Source: Bacteroidota bacterium (GTDB taxonomy: Bacteria > Bacteroidota > Ignavibacteria > UBA10030 > UBA8401). Taken from it: DNA of 35,703 nucleotides. Positions within the stretch are counted from its first letter, which is position 1, and each line of letters opens with the position of its first letter. The notes below the pieces were generated by a model. It saw nothing but the letters and a program-made list of their open reading frames with translations. It searched no databases and was not told where the DNA came from. A program made the position numbers and the translations under genes. This document shows, piece after piece, positions 22,209 through 30,346 of this stretch. The DNA is taken from contig JAJYOI010000027.1 of assembly GCA_021796275.1 (NCBI GenBank), positions 1 to 35,703 of the forward strand, read 5' to 3'.

Positions 22209-24350
22209 ATGGCAAAAGTGAAAATGACGCCGGAAGCGGCGAAGACAACAGTTTCCTCACCCCCAAAAATACTGGCTGACCTTCGTGCACTAACACAAAA
22301 CTTATGGTGGGCATGGAATTGTGAAGCGCAGCAATTGTTCAACGAACTTTCTCCGCAGTTGTGGCAGCAGACGAATCACAATCCGGTTGCGTTGCTCGCT
22401 TCGATGTCTGAACAAGAAGTGCTCGCTCGGTTGGGCGATCCGGAATTTGCCGATCGCGTTCATTCTACCATCGCGCAATTTTCTTCCTACATGAATGAGA
22501 AAAATACATGGGCAGCAGCTCATGCAAAGAATATTCAATCGTCTGTTGCATATTTTTCTGCGGAATTCGGATTTCACGAAAGCTTGCGCACATATTCCGG
22601 CGGACTCGGAATTCTTGCCGGCGACCACACAAAATCAGCGAGCGATTTGGGAATTCCTTTTATCGGCATTACGCTGTTTTACCGTCAGGGATATTTTGAA
22701 CAACGTCTCGCTGTAGATGGATGGCAGCAGGAACAGTATATCACAGCCGATCCGTCGAAACTTCCTTTAGCAATTGTCACTGACAAAAACGGTGCGCCGC
22801 TGCGGTGTTCAGTGGAAATCGGGTTTAGCACGGTACACTTCCACGCATGGAAACTTCAAGTCGGGCGGGCAACGGTGTACCTGCTCGATACAAATTTGAT
22901 CGAGAATGAAGAACGGTACCGCGATCTCACCGCGCATGTGTACGGCGGAGATATTACGACACGCATTTCGCAGGAAATTATCCTTGGCATTGGCGGCGTT
23001 CGTTTATTGCGCGCACTAAATATTGAGCTGTCAACATTTCACATGAACGAGGGTCATTCGGCATTTCTTACGCTTGAATTGCTGCGCGAACATGTCGAGA
23101 AAAATCACCCGTTGAAGGAAGCGGAAGCCAGCGTGAAACAGCAGTGTGTCTTCACGACGCACACACCGGTTCCTGCCGGTCATGATCGTTTTTCATTCGA
23201 CCTGATGAATTATGCGTTTTCTTCCATGGCGAAGAAACTGAATATGTCTCTCGACGAATTGATGAAATACGGGCGAGTCAATGTAAACGATCCGAACGAA
23301 ACATTTTGCATGACGGTGCTGGCATTGAAAATGTCACGGGCTGCAAACGGCGTCAGCGCGTTACATGGAACTGTGAGCCGTGAGATGTGGAAAAATTTAT
23401 ACCCGCAGACGCCGGTCGAGCAAGTGCCCATTGGTTCTATCACCAACGGAGTGCATGTCGTCGGATGGATGTTTAAGCACACGTCGCAGTTCTGGCTGAA
23501 AAAATTGAGCGGCGATTGGCAGCAGCATTTTCTCGATCCGGCTTTTTGGCAGAATGCGGTTGATCCGTCTGTTGTTTCAGACGAAGAATTGTGGGCGCTG
23601 CGGTACACATTGCGTCGTTCACTCATTGAGTTTGCCCGCCAACAGCTTCGTTTGCAGCATTCGCGGTTTGGGAATGGCGTGGCGGTCTATGACACAGTTC
23701 TCAATCCCGATGCTTTGACAATCGGTTTTTCGCGGCGGTTCGCAACGTACAAACGCGCACCGCTTCTTTTCCAAAACCTCGATCGCGCAATTGAACTGTT
23801 CAATGACCCGCAGAGACCGGTGCAGCTTCTCTTTGCAGGAAAAGCTCACCCGCGCGATGATGAAGGGAAAAAATTTATCAAATATATCGTTGAACTGACA
23901 AAGCATCCGCTGCTGTTCGGTAAAGTGGTGTTCGTTGAAAATTATGACATCAATGTTGCACGCAATCTTGTTTCCGGTGCGGATGTGTGGTTGAATAATC
24001 CGCGAAGACCGCTGGAAGCAAGCGGCACCAGCGGCCAGAAAATTGCAATTCACGGCGGTTTGAATTGCAGCATTATGGATGGCTGGTGGCGTGAAGCGTA
24101 TGACGGTACCAACGGCTGGTCAATCGGAAAAGATGAATCTCCGGCATTGTCGGACATTCAGGATCAGCAGGATGCGGAAAATCTTTATCATGTGATGAAA
24201 GAACAAATTATTCCCGAATTCTTCGACCGTGATGAGAACGGCATTCCGCGGCGGTGGCTGCAACGGGTCCGGCGGGCTATTGCCACGCTTGTTCCCCGTT
24301 ACAATACGCACCGGATGGTAAGCGAGTACATTAAAAAATATTATAGATAG
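22209..24350 (+). CDS. glgP: Alpha-glucan (glycogen) phosphorylase, short form
   Basis: Releases glucose-1-phosphate from alpha-1,4-glucans. It is 713 residues, shorter than classical GlgP (about 800), matching the bacterial and archaeal alpha-glucan phosphorylase subfamily that lacks the regulatory N-terminus. Motifs: LWWAWNCEAQQLF near the N-terminus, YFSAEFGFHESLRTYSGGLG, HMNEGHSAFL, TTHTPVPAGHDRF, SITNGVHVVGW and the PLP-lysine region SGTSGQKIAIHGGLN. With phosphoglucose isomerase and pyruvate kinase, also in this window, it fits glycogen use through glycolysis. No Shine-Dalgarno sequence lies before the ATG. Confidence 0.95.
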   Translation: MAKVKMTPEAAKTTVSSPPKILADLRALTQNLWWAWNCEAQQLFNELSPQLWQQTNHNPVALLASMSEQEVLARLGDPEFADRVHSTIAQFSSYMNEKNTWAAAHAKNIQSSVAYFSAEFGFHESLRTYSGGLGILAGDHTKSASDLGIPFIGITLFYRQGYFEQRLAVDGWQQEQYITADPSKLPLAIVTDKNGAPLRCSVEIGFSTVHFHAWKLQVGRATVYLLDTNLIENEERYRDLTAHVYGGDITTRISQEIILGIGGVRLLRALNIELSTFHMNEGHSAFLTLELLREHVEKNHPLKEAEASVKQQCVFTTHTPVPAGHDRFSFDLMNYAFSSMAKKLNMSLDELMKYGRVNVNDPNETFCMTVLALKMSRAANGVSALHGTVSREMWKNLYPQTPVEQVPIGSITNGVHVVGWMFKHTSQFWLKKLSGDWQQHFLDPAFWQNAVDPSVVSDEELWALRYTLRRSLIEFARQQLRLQHSRFGNGVAVYDTVLNPDALTIGFSRRFATYKRAPLLFQNLDRAIELFNDPQRPVQLLFAGKAHPRDDEGKKFIKYIVELTKHPLLFGKVVFVENYDINVARNLVSGADVWLNNPRRPLEASGTSGQKIAIHGGLNCSIMDGWWREAYDGTNGWSIGKDESPALSDIQDQQDAENLYHVMKEQIIPEFFDRDENGIPRRWLQRVRRAIATLVPRYNTHRMVSEYIKKYYR

Positions 24351-24400
24351 AATTTGATGGAGCGCACAACTTTTCGGCGCACAATTACGTTTTATAAAGT

Positions 24401-24424
24401 AGAACAGCATCACGATGCTGTTCT
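24401..24424. repeat. Perfect inverted repeat after glgP
   Basis: AGAACAGCAT pairs with ATGCTGTTCT across a CACG loop, a 10-bp perfect stem 50 bp after the glgP stop. No T-run follows on either strand, so it is at best a weak terminator. It could also be an operator or an RNA-stability hairpin. Confidence 0.55.
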
Positions 24425-24467
24425 GCGGTTATGCAACAAGAAATAATTTTCTTCACATACTACATCA

Positions 24468-24623
24468 ATGAAAGGTTGTATGAAATATCTGAAGTGGGCA
24501 GTGCTTATTGCAAGCGTTGTAGCAATTCCCCTGATGCTGGTTCGCCGCTCAGAGTCAGTCAAGCGTAACGACATGAATATCCGCTACGACATCAACGATT
24601 ACTTGTCTGATCTGGAAGCATAA
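24468..24623 (+). CDS. Small single-pass membrane protein (51 residues)
   Basis: A short gene with ATG at 24468, or at 24480 where AAAGG lies just upstream, and stop at 24621-24623. The protein has a short basic N-terminus (KYLKW), one hydrophobic helix (AVLIASVVAIPLMLV), an RR stop-transfer and an acidic tail with DINDYLSDLEA. No family is recognised. The textbook membrane-protein charge pattern and the codon use argue that it is real. It ends 4 bp before the convergent pyruvate kinase stop. Confidence 0.6.
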   Translation: MKGCMKYLKWAVLIASVVAIPLMLVRRSESVKRNDMNIRYDINDYLSDLEA

Positions 24624-24627
24624 GATC

Positions 24628-26070
24628 TCAAGCGATTTTTTCGACTTTGAGAGTATTAGTTGTGCCTCGCGCAAGCAGGGGAATCCCGGCAGTTAAAACG
24701 ATATAATCCCCAGTGTTGACATAACGAGATCGGAGCAGCTCTTCGTGAAGAAGAGAAAGAGTTGTATCGGTATCGGCAAGTTTAGGAATTAGAATGGAGC
24801 GAACGCCCCAGACAAGATTCAGGTACCGCCGCACGTACTCACGATCGGTAATGGCAATGATCTTTGCTGAAGGGCGATACTTTGCAATTGTTTTTGCTGT
24901 TTCGCCCGAATGAGTGATGGGCACAATTGCCGCCGCACCAATTTGCTTTGCCAGAACGCACGCCGAGCGCCCAAGCGCTTTGAAGACATTCGCCTTGTCG
25001 CTGCTTTGCGGGTCAGCCAAGTCCAATCTGTCGTGTTCATTTTCCTCCGCTTTTCGAACGATCATATCCATCGTTCGCACTGTTTCCACGACGTACTTTC
25101 CGACGGAAGTTTCGCCGCTCAACATCACTGCATCGGCGCCGTCGAGAACGGCGTTGGCAACATCGTTCGCTTCTGCGCGGGTTGGGCGTGGATTCTCAAT
25201 CATTGATTCCAGCATCTGTGTTGCGATGATTACCGGTTTACCGGCGGCGTTCGCTTTTTTACAAATCATTTTCTGTGCAATCGGAACATCTTCAAGCGCA
25301 CACTCTACGCCTAAATCTCCGCGCGCCACCATAATTGCGTCTGCTTCTGCAATGATCTCATCGATATTGTGGAGCGCTTCGCTTTTTTCAATTTTTGCGA
25401 TGATTGGTAAATGATGTTTTCGCCCCGCTTTTGTAGTGATGACTTCGCGCAGCTGACGAATATCGTTTCCCGACCGGACGAACGACAAGGCGACGTAGTC
25501 AATATTGTTTTCTAATCCGAAGGCAAGGTCCTCAATATCTTTCTCAGTAAATGACGGCGCACTGACTGCGACGCCGGGAAGATTGATGCCTTTGTGTTCT
25601 TTCAAAATTCCGCCATGCACGACTTCAGTGATGACGTCCGTTTCTGTTGAGGCGACTACTTTTAGCTGCAATAAACCATCGTCCATCAAAATTATGTCGC
25701 CGGGGCGAACATCTTTTGGCAGCTCCGTGTACGTTGTTGAAACGCGTTCGGCCGTCCCGAGAATATTTTCTATTGTGATGGCGAATTGAGCGCCGTCGCG
25801 CAAGAGTACGCCCGGTGTTGCAAGCTTGCCGGTACGAATCTTTGGCCCTTGCAAATCCTGTAGAATGGCAATCGGCTCGCCGGCGTGTTCCGCTGCTGCC
25901 CGGACTTTTTTCATTGTTTCGCGGTGTTCATCGTACGTGCCGTGGGAAAAATTTAATCGTGCTACATCCATTCCTGCACGAATCATTTTTTCCAGCACAT
26001 CTGCCGACGATGAAGCGGGGCCGAGTGTGCAAACGATCTTTGTATTTCCGTACGTTCTTGCAGTAGGCAT
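24628..26070 (-). CDS. pyk: Pyruvate kinase
   Basis: Converts phosphoenolpyruvate and ADP to pyruvate and ATP. From the ATG at 26070 it is 480 residues. TKIVCTLGPASS lies at the N-terminus. RLNFSHGTYDEH, LQDLQGPKIRTG, IIAKIEKSEAL, the signature IMVARGDLGVE and TQMLESMIENPRPTRAE are all intact, as is the C-terminal allosteric domain. GAGGA lies just before the ATG at 26070. A longer open frame to 26148 would overlap the upstream gene and add 26 residues that are not part of the family. The residue after TQMLESM that distinguishes K+-dependent enzymes was not assessed. Confidence 0.96.
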   Translation of the reverse strand: MPTARTYGNTKIVCTLGPASSSADVLEKMIRAGMDVARLNFSHGTYDEHRETMKKVRAAAEHAGEPIAILQDLQGPKIRTGKLATPGVLLRDGAQFAITIENILGTAERVSTTYTELPKDVRPGDIILMDDGLLQLKVVASTETDVITEVVHGGILKEHKGINLPGVAVSAPSFTEKDIEDLAFGLENNIDYVALSFVRSGNDIRQLREVITTKAGRKHHLPIIAKIEKSEALHNIDEIIAEADAIMVARGDLGVECALEDVPIAQKMICKKANAAGKPVIIATQMLESMIENPRPTRAEANDVANAVLDGADAVMLSGETSVGKYVVETVRTMDMIVRKAEENEHDRLDLADPQSSDKANVFKALGRSACVLAKQIGAAAIVPITHSGETAKTIAKYRPSAKIIAITDREYVRRYLNLVWGVRSILIPKLADTDTTLSLLHEELLRSRYVNTGDYIVLTAGIPLLARGTTNTLKVEKIA

Positions 26071-26089
26071 AAATTTTTCCTCGTGCTTC

Positions 26090-28501
26090 TTAATTAGGAA
26101 CCAACCGCAGCCGGTGCTTTGCTGCTGAGGTAACTGCTGCGTCGTCAAGCGGCAACGTATGATAATCGCCGTTCAGCCACATCGAAGTCTGATCTGAATA
26201 ATGTGCGCTCAGTGGCTGACCCGACTGTCCGGTCGGAATGACCGAAAGTGCGCCGTTGATATCGGAGAAATCGACGATTTGCCTCATAGACGGCCCGAGA
26301 TGCATGCGGTACGGATCGCCGAGATGATATTCTCCGTTGTTGAGAGTGGTACCGGAGCCGCCGACTTCAAACGGGCCGATGTTGAAAATGGTGCCAAGCG
26401 GCGGGCGCGAACCGAACGGGTGTTCAAATGTCAGCGTGTGAAGTCGTCCCCACTGCCACATTTTCATTTTATCGCCAAGTGAAAGTTGGAGTTCGGCGAT
26501 TGCCTGTGCCAGACTTTTTCGAATGACTTCGTCGCGCGTTTCCACATTCGGTGTAGAAGGATCGTCGAACCATGAAGAAGATGGAGTGTTCAGCAAAGCG
26601 GGGACAACACGCAACGGAATGTTGGCGAGGAAAATGTAATTTTTATATAATGCTTCCCCCATTTTGTTTTCAAAAACGTTTTCAAGCAAATGAGTAAAAA
26701 ATACGTTGAACAAAGCGGTGCTTACATCGTTTTTCGTTTGCTGAAAATTCCAGTTACGAAAATAATTTAAAGCGGTCTGGAGATGCGCATCGGCAATGCG
26801 TACAGAATCAAACGCATGGATAATAAACGGCGTGACTTGTTTGGCGAAGTACGAATAATAATCAAGCTGTATCCGTTTAAAATCTTCCACTGATATTTTA
26901 TTCTGTGTTGAAAGTAATTCCCGGATTCGTTCGATGCGCGACGGCGGTTCCCACAGATTTGAAATGTGGTATGGAAACGATGCGTCGGTTGTTTTATTAT
27001 TTGCGGTCGCGATGAATTGTTCCGGAGGATTAAACAACTGCGGCAGTTTTTCAAAAGGTACAAATCCCTTCCAATCATAGTTCCCCGTCCAGCCGGGCAT
27101 CGGCAGTGTCGGGTTCTGCGACGCACGAATCGGCAGGCGCACACCCATGCAATAGCCGATATTTCCTTTATCGTCAGCGTAGACGAAATTCTGACCGGGC
27201 ACGGTAAAATATTTCACACCATTTTTGAATTGTTCCCACGATTGTGCTTTATCAATACAGTAGATCGCATATAATTCATCGCTCGCATCTTCACCAGTCC
27301 AACGAAGTGCAACGGGGTTTTGTGAAGCCGCGGCTGTTTGGTTAACGTCATTGATAATCGGGCCGTGAACGCTTTCGCGAATCGTTATTGGAACGACAGA
27401 AGAATCTTTCACGAAGATTGTATCGTTATATAGTTCAAAAGTTTTCAACTCCCCTTTGTAGAGATAACGGTCGTGATGAAGAGAATCCTCCTGCTCGATG
27501 AAGAAATCCGCGTCGTCCGCCATCACATTTGTCATTCCCCATGCAATGGAATGATTGTGTCCGATAATAATGCCCGGTGCGCCCGGCAATGAAACTCCTG
27601 CAACGTCGAGCGAGCCGCCCTGTAAGTGCACTTCGTACCATTTCGATGGTTCTGAAAGTCCGAGATGCGGATCGTTCGCGAGCATTGCATAGCTGCTTTC
27701 AGATTTTTTCCCGCTCACTGCCCACGCATTGCTTCCAATGTGCATGCCCGACATACCGAAAAATTTTCTGAACGATTTATCGGCGCGGAGAAAATCTTCG
27801 CCGTTGAATGCAGTTTGTTTGTTCAGCAGTTCCTTCGGTACGATGACCGGTGCGTTTTCCGGGTAGGTGGGGAAAATTTCTTTCGCTTTCTCCTCGCCGA
27901 ATTTTTGCACAAGTTCGCCAAGCGTCAAATCAACATACCACGAAAGGTTCAATTCCCACGCCATCATGCGCGAAACAATAAGTGTATGAACCGGCTGCCA
28001 ATCTTCCGGGACATAATTCAGCATATCAAATTCAATCGGGTAATTGCCGCGGTGCGAATGGATAAACGCATTGACGCCGTCCGAATATGCCTGCACGATC
28101 AGTTTTGATTCAGGGTGAAGCTGTGCCTCGAGCTTTTCTGCAATACGCTGTATGCCGATGGTCTTGAAAAGTTTATCGTATTGCAGCGCCGACGAGCCGA
28201 GAATTTCAGACAACCTTCCTTCGCCCGCCCGCCGCGTGATATCCATTTGCCATAATCGGTCTTGCGCGTGAACATAACCTTGGGCGAAAAAAAGGTCGTG
28301 CTCATTTTGAGCTATGATATGCGGAACACTGTACTTGTCGCGATAAATTGTAACCGGCTGCTGTAATCCGTCAACACGCAATTCTCCGTCAACAACAGGA
28401 AATGATTTTGTTACGAGATAACGGAAAATAAAAAAAGCAGAAACGACAATGATCAATATCGAGCCGACAATGCCAACGAGGATTTTTATTTTTCTGGACA
28501 T
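26090..28501 (-). CDS. Penicillin-acylase-family N-terminal-nucleophile hydrolase
   Basis: An 803-residue membrane-anchored or exported Ntn hydrolase that cleaves amides such as acyl-homoserine lactones or beta-lactam side chains in other members. The N-terminal hydrophobic helix (ILVGIVGSILIIVVSAFFIF) is an anchor or signal. Early segments DKYSVPHIIAQNEHDLFFAQGYVHAQDRL are typical. Autoprocessing would occur before Ser257 in HIGSNAWAVSG, the new N-terminus of the beta subunit. GMTNVMADDADFF and a long C-terminal domain follow. The ATG at 28501 begins just before the anchor; a GTG at 28531 adds ten polar residues. It lies 19 bp upstream of the pyk start on the same strand. The substrate cannot be read. 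Confidence 0.92.
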   Translation of the reverse strand: MSRKIKILVGIVGSILIIVVSAFFIFRYLVTKSFPVVDGELRVDGLQQPVTIYRDKYSVPHIIAQNEHDLFFAQGYVHAQDRLWQMDITRRAGEGRLSEILGSSALQYDKLFKTIGIQRIAEKLEAQLHPESKLIVQAYSDGVNAFIHSHRGNYPIEFDMLNYVPEDWQPVHTLIVSRMMAWELNLSWYVDLTLGELVQKFGEEKAKEIFPTYPENAPVIVPKELLNKQTAFNGEDFLRADKSFRKFFGMSGMHIGSNAWAVSGKKSESSYAMLANDPHLGLSEPSKWYEVHLQGGSLDVAGVSLPGAPGIIIGHNHSIAWGMTNVMADDADFFIEQEDSLHHDRYLYKGELKTFELYNDTIFVKDSSVVPITIRESVHGPIINDVNQTAAASQNPVALRWTGEDASDELYAIYCIDKAQSWEQFKNGVKYFTVPGQNFVYADDKGNIGYCMGVRLPIRASQNPTLPMPGWTGNYDWKGFVPFEKLPQLFNPPEQFIATANNKTTDASFPYHISNLWEPPSRIERIRELLSTQNKISVEDFKRIQLDYYSYFAKQVTPFIIHAFDSVRIADAHLQTALNYFRNWNFQQTKNDVSTALFNVFFTHLLENVFENKMGEALYKNYIFLANIPLRVVPALLNTPSSSWFDDPSTPNVETRDEVIRKSLAQAIAELQLSLGDKMKMWQWGRLHTLTFEHPFGSRPPLGTIFNIGPFEVGGSGTTLNNGEYHLGDPYRMHLGPSMRQIVDFSDINGALSVIPTGQSGQPLSAHYSDQTSMWLNGDYHTLPLDDAAVTSAAKHRLRLVPN

Positions 28502-28549
28502 GGTGTGGTAAGGGAGTTTATTGTACTGCACATGTTGTTTGCTGATTGA

Positions 28550-29320
28550 TTATTTGTCCGGCAGTACCGGTAAATTCCAATTGGTGAGACGCGCATAATA
28601 TGCGTCCACAGGAAGTTGAACAAGAAGCGGATATTTTTCCGGATCGAGCCAACGCATAAGCTGAAGCATTTGGTCTTCCTCCATGGCGGTACATCCGACG
28701 GTAGGAGAATGAGAATAACTGTTGAGATGGAGAAAGATGCAGCTTCCCATTCCCGGAATTGCCCGCGGATTGTGTTTAACGACAATTCCGTATTTGTAAT
28801 CCACTGAATCCAAACGCATAACTTCTGAAGAATTCCATGGCAGGTGTCCGGCAGAGTCACGAATGACCTGACTTTCATCGACAAGTGAATTGTAAAATAC
28901 TGAACCGGTATCATCAACACAGTGAAGCGTTTTTGTTGCGTAGTGATAGGGAAATCGTACTCCAGTCGGTGGAATGGAATCGTATCCGAAAAAGTCTCCA
29001 AGTTCAAAAACGCCGGCAGGTGAACGGTGATCGCCTTCTCGTTTTTGTCGTTCTCCTGGAGGATTATCATATAATCCTACGCCCCACGCTAAGCCGGAAT
29101 CGCCAAGCATCACATTCCATGGACCGGCAGTCTGACTCCACTCGTTTGAATCATTTTGTTCGAAAAGATACAACTGTCCGTTGTCTGTATTCCAATCTTT
29201 GGCTACGACGACAACCAATTGCTTGGATTGGTCAATCCCAAAGCGATGCTCCATCTGTGCAAAAAGTGATGTTGACAAAATAATCAGCGCTAAGAAAATC
29301 ATTTTCATACGAATTATCAT
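28550..29320 (-). CDS. L,D-transpeptidase (YkuD-type) domain protein
   Basis: A 256-residue exported protein with signal IFLALIILSTSLFAQ. The YkuD-type catalytic signature is HLNSYSHSPTVGCTAM, with His198 and nucleophile Cys210. The preceding GDHRSPAGVFELGDFFGYD segment is the usual substrate-groove strand. Related proteins crosslink peptidoglycan or attach lipoproteins; some family members are carboxypeptidases, so the exact reaction is open. Starts at 29320, 29308 or 29302 are all possible, as none has a ribosome site. The start region overlaps the divergent tRNA-Pro promoter. Confidence 0.85.
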   Translation of the reverse strand: MIIRMKMIFLALIILSTSLFAQMEHRFGIDQSKQLVVVVAKDWNTDNGQLYLFEQNDSNEWSQTAGPWNVMLGDSGLAWGVGLYDNPPGERQKREGDHRSPAGVFELGDFFGYDSIPPTGVRFPYHYATKTLHCVDDTGSVFYNSLVDESQVIRDSAGHLPWNSSEVMRLDSVDYKYGIVVKHNPRAIPGMGSCIFLHLNSYSHSPTVGCTAMEEDQMLQLMRWLDPEKYPLLVQLPVDAYYARLTNWNLPVLPDK

Positions 29321-29321
29321 T

Positions 29322-29350
29322 TTGACATTTGAAGAGTTATTGTATACATT
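29322..29350 (+). promoter_or_regulatory. Promoter of tRNA-Pro
   Basis: TTGACA at 29322-29327 and TACATT at 29345-29350 are spaced by 17 bp. The predicted start, near 29357, is a few bases before the tRNA at 29361. Confidence 0.7.
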
Positions 29351-29360
29351 GATAAGGTCT

Positions 29361-29435
29361 CGGAACGTAGCGCAGTCCGGCTAGCGCACTACCTTGGGGT
29401 GGTAGGGGTCGCGGGTTCGAATCCCGCCGTTCCGA
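29361..29435 (+). tRNA. tRNA-Pro (anticodon GGG)
   Basis: A 75-nt cloverleaf: acceptor CGGAACG/CGTTCCG, D-stem GCGC/GCGC, anticodon stem CTACC/GGTAG with loop TTGGGGT (anticodon GGG), T-arm GCGGG TTCGAAT CCCGC and discriminator A. No CCA is encoded. All stems are perfect. Its own promoter and terminator flank it. Everything from TAGCGC at 29382 to CAACA at 29440 is repeated at 29735-29815. Confidence 0.95.
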
Positions 29436-29441
29436 CAACAT

Positions 29442-29467
29442 AAAAGTCTCCTTGTGAGACTTTTTTT
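29442..29467 (+). terminator. Terminator of tRNA-Pro
   Basis: AAAAGTCTC (29442-29450), loop CTTGT and GAGACTTTT (29456-29464), then Ts through 29467. The ATG of the GIY-YIG gene begins at the very next base. Confidence 0.85.
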
Positions 29468-29737
29468 ATGACATATTATTTCTACATTTTGAAAAGCCAT
29501 GCCTTTGATCGTTTTTATCTTGGACAAACTTCCAATCTCAAATCGCGAATTCAACGTCATAATCGCGGTGAAACGTTTTCGATAAAACCATACCTTCCAT
29601 GGGAAATTATGTATTACGAAACGTTTCACACTCGTGCGCAAGCAATGGCACGCGAACGCTTCTTAAAATCTCCTGAAGGTTGGAAGGAGCTTCAAGAAAT
29701 AAAAAGCAAACTGAAAAAACCATTATCGATCCCATAG
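29468..29737 (+). CDS. GIY-YIG nuclease family protein
   Basis: An 89-residue single-domain GIY-YIG protein (COG2827-like). The GIY-like strand is in YYFYILKSHAFDRF, the YIG-like one in FYLGQTSN, the catalytic Arg in LKSRIQRHN and the Glu in RERFLKSPEGW or YYETF. The domain is complete and ends in a basic tail. Such small proteins are related to homing and UvrC nuclease domains; biochemical roles are mostly unknown. The gene lies between an intact tRNA-Pro and a displaced tRNA 3' part. Its ATG abuts the T-run of the tRNA terminator, leaving no room for a ribosome site. The GIY strand sits at residues 3-8, so a later start is not possible. Expression would require read-through or an internal promoter not seen. 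Confidence 0.88.
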   Translation: MTYYFYILKSHAFDRFYLGQTSNLKSRIQRHNRGETFSIKPYLPWEIMYYETFHTRAQAMARERFLKSPEGWKELQEIKSKLKKPLSIP

Positions 29738-29815
29738 CGCACTACTCCCAAAGGGATTCCTTTGGAACTTGGGGTGGTAGGGGTCGCGGGTTCGAATCCC
29801 GCCGTTCCGACAACA
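29735..29815 (+). pseudogene. Displaced 3' part of tRNA-Pro with a 22-nt insertion
   Basis: TAGCGCACTAC (29735-29745) and CTTGGGG onward (29768-29815) repeat 29382-29440 exactly, apart from a 22-nt insert at 29746-29767 in the anticodon arm. The 5' half (acceptor 5' strand, most of the D-arm) is missing, so it cannot make a tRNA. It is followed by its own terminator. Confidence 0.9.
29746..29767. repeat. 22-nt palindromic repeat, copy 2 (in the tRNA fragment)
   Basis: A near-perfect palindrome with core CCCAAAGGGATTCCTTTGG interrupts the anticodon arm of the tRNA-Pro fragment. It matches 567-588 at 20 of 22 positions, and its absence from the intact tRNA gives clean insertion borders. Confidence 0.85.
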
Positions 29816-29818
29816 AAC

Positions 29819-29852
29819 AAAAAAGTCTTTGCTGTTTCGCAAAGACTTTTTT
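29819..29852. terminator. Bidirectional terminator
   Basis: A 14-bp perfect stem (29819-29832 with 29839-29852) has A- and T-runs at its ends, so it can stop plus-strand transcription from the tRNA fragment and minus-strand transcription from the MerR-type gene. Confidence 0.85.
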
Positions 29853-29882
29853 ATTGTACATATCTTTTTCCGACATGTCACA

Positions 29883-30302
29883 TTAGTTCAGTTTTTGCAA
29901 CAGATCTTCCAGAAAATTTTTGATTTCTTTCATATCCTCTTTTAGCTTTTCAGAATGAATCGGCGCGGGCTGTGCTTCCGCAGCGGCTGTTGGTGGTTGA
30001 TTCAAAGCAGAGTCGGCTGGCAGCAGCGATAATTGCTCACCGGTTTCAACTTCAGGAGTCCATGATTTCAAAACTTGCTTTGCACCTTCAATCGTGTAGC
30101 GTTCTTCTCTCAAGAGCTGTTTGATGTAAAGAATCAGTTTGATATCCTTGTTTGTATAAATCCGATTGCCGGCCCGGTTCTTCGCCGGCTTCAACTGTTC
30201 GAATTCAGATTCCCAATAGCGTAACACGTATTGCTCAAGATCGGTAATCTTACTTACTTCACTGATTGAATAATAAAGTTTTTTGATACCGACGGATTTC
30301 AT
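29883..30302 (-). CDS. MerR-family transcriptional regulator
   Basis: A 139-residue protein with an N-terminal winged helix: YYSISEVSKITDLEQYVLRYW, then the wing EFEQLKPAKNRAGNRIYTN and the helix KDIKLILYIKQLLREERYTIEGAKQVL. This is the common small MerR-like type found in Bacteroidota and Chlorobi. The C-terminal third is Ala/Pro/Glu-rich with a final amphipathic helix (EDMKEIKNFLEDLLQKL) likely for dimerisation. No effector-binding Cys or metal site is seen. It is divergent from the FAH-family gene, and the intervening palindromes at 30347-30393 are candidate binding sites. Confidence 0.87.
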   Translation of the reverse strand: MKSVGIKKLYYSISEVSKITDLEQYVLRYWESEFEQLKPAKNRAGNRIYTNKDIKLILYIKQLLREERYTIEGAKQVLKSWTPEVETGEQLSLLPADSALNQPPTAAAEAQPAPIHSEKLKEDMKEIKNFLEDLLQKLN

Positions 30303-30346
30303 ACGCCATCACCTCATTTATCGTGACTATTCTACACTCAGTCAAA

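Noticed and set aside
28486-29070. Minus-strand 194-residue frame overlapping the L,D-transpeptidase gene
   Set aside because: Out-of-frame shadow; the transpeptidase frame carries the catalytic signature.
29680-29886. Plus-strand 68-residue frame over the tRNA-Pro fragment
   Set aside because: It translates the end of the GIY-YIG gene, the tRNA remnant and a terminator; nothing protein-like.
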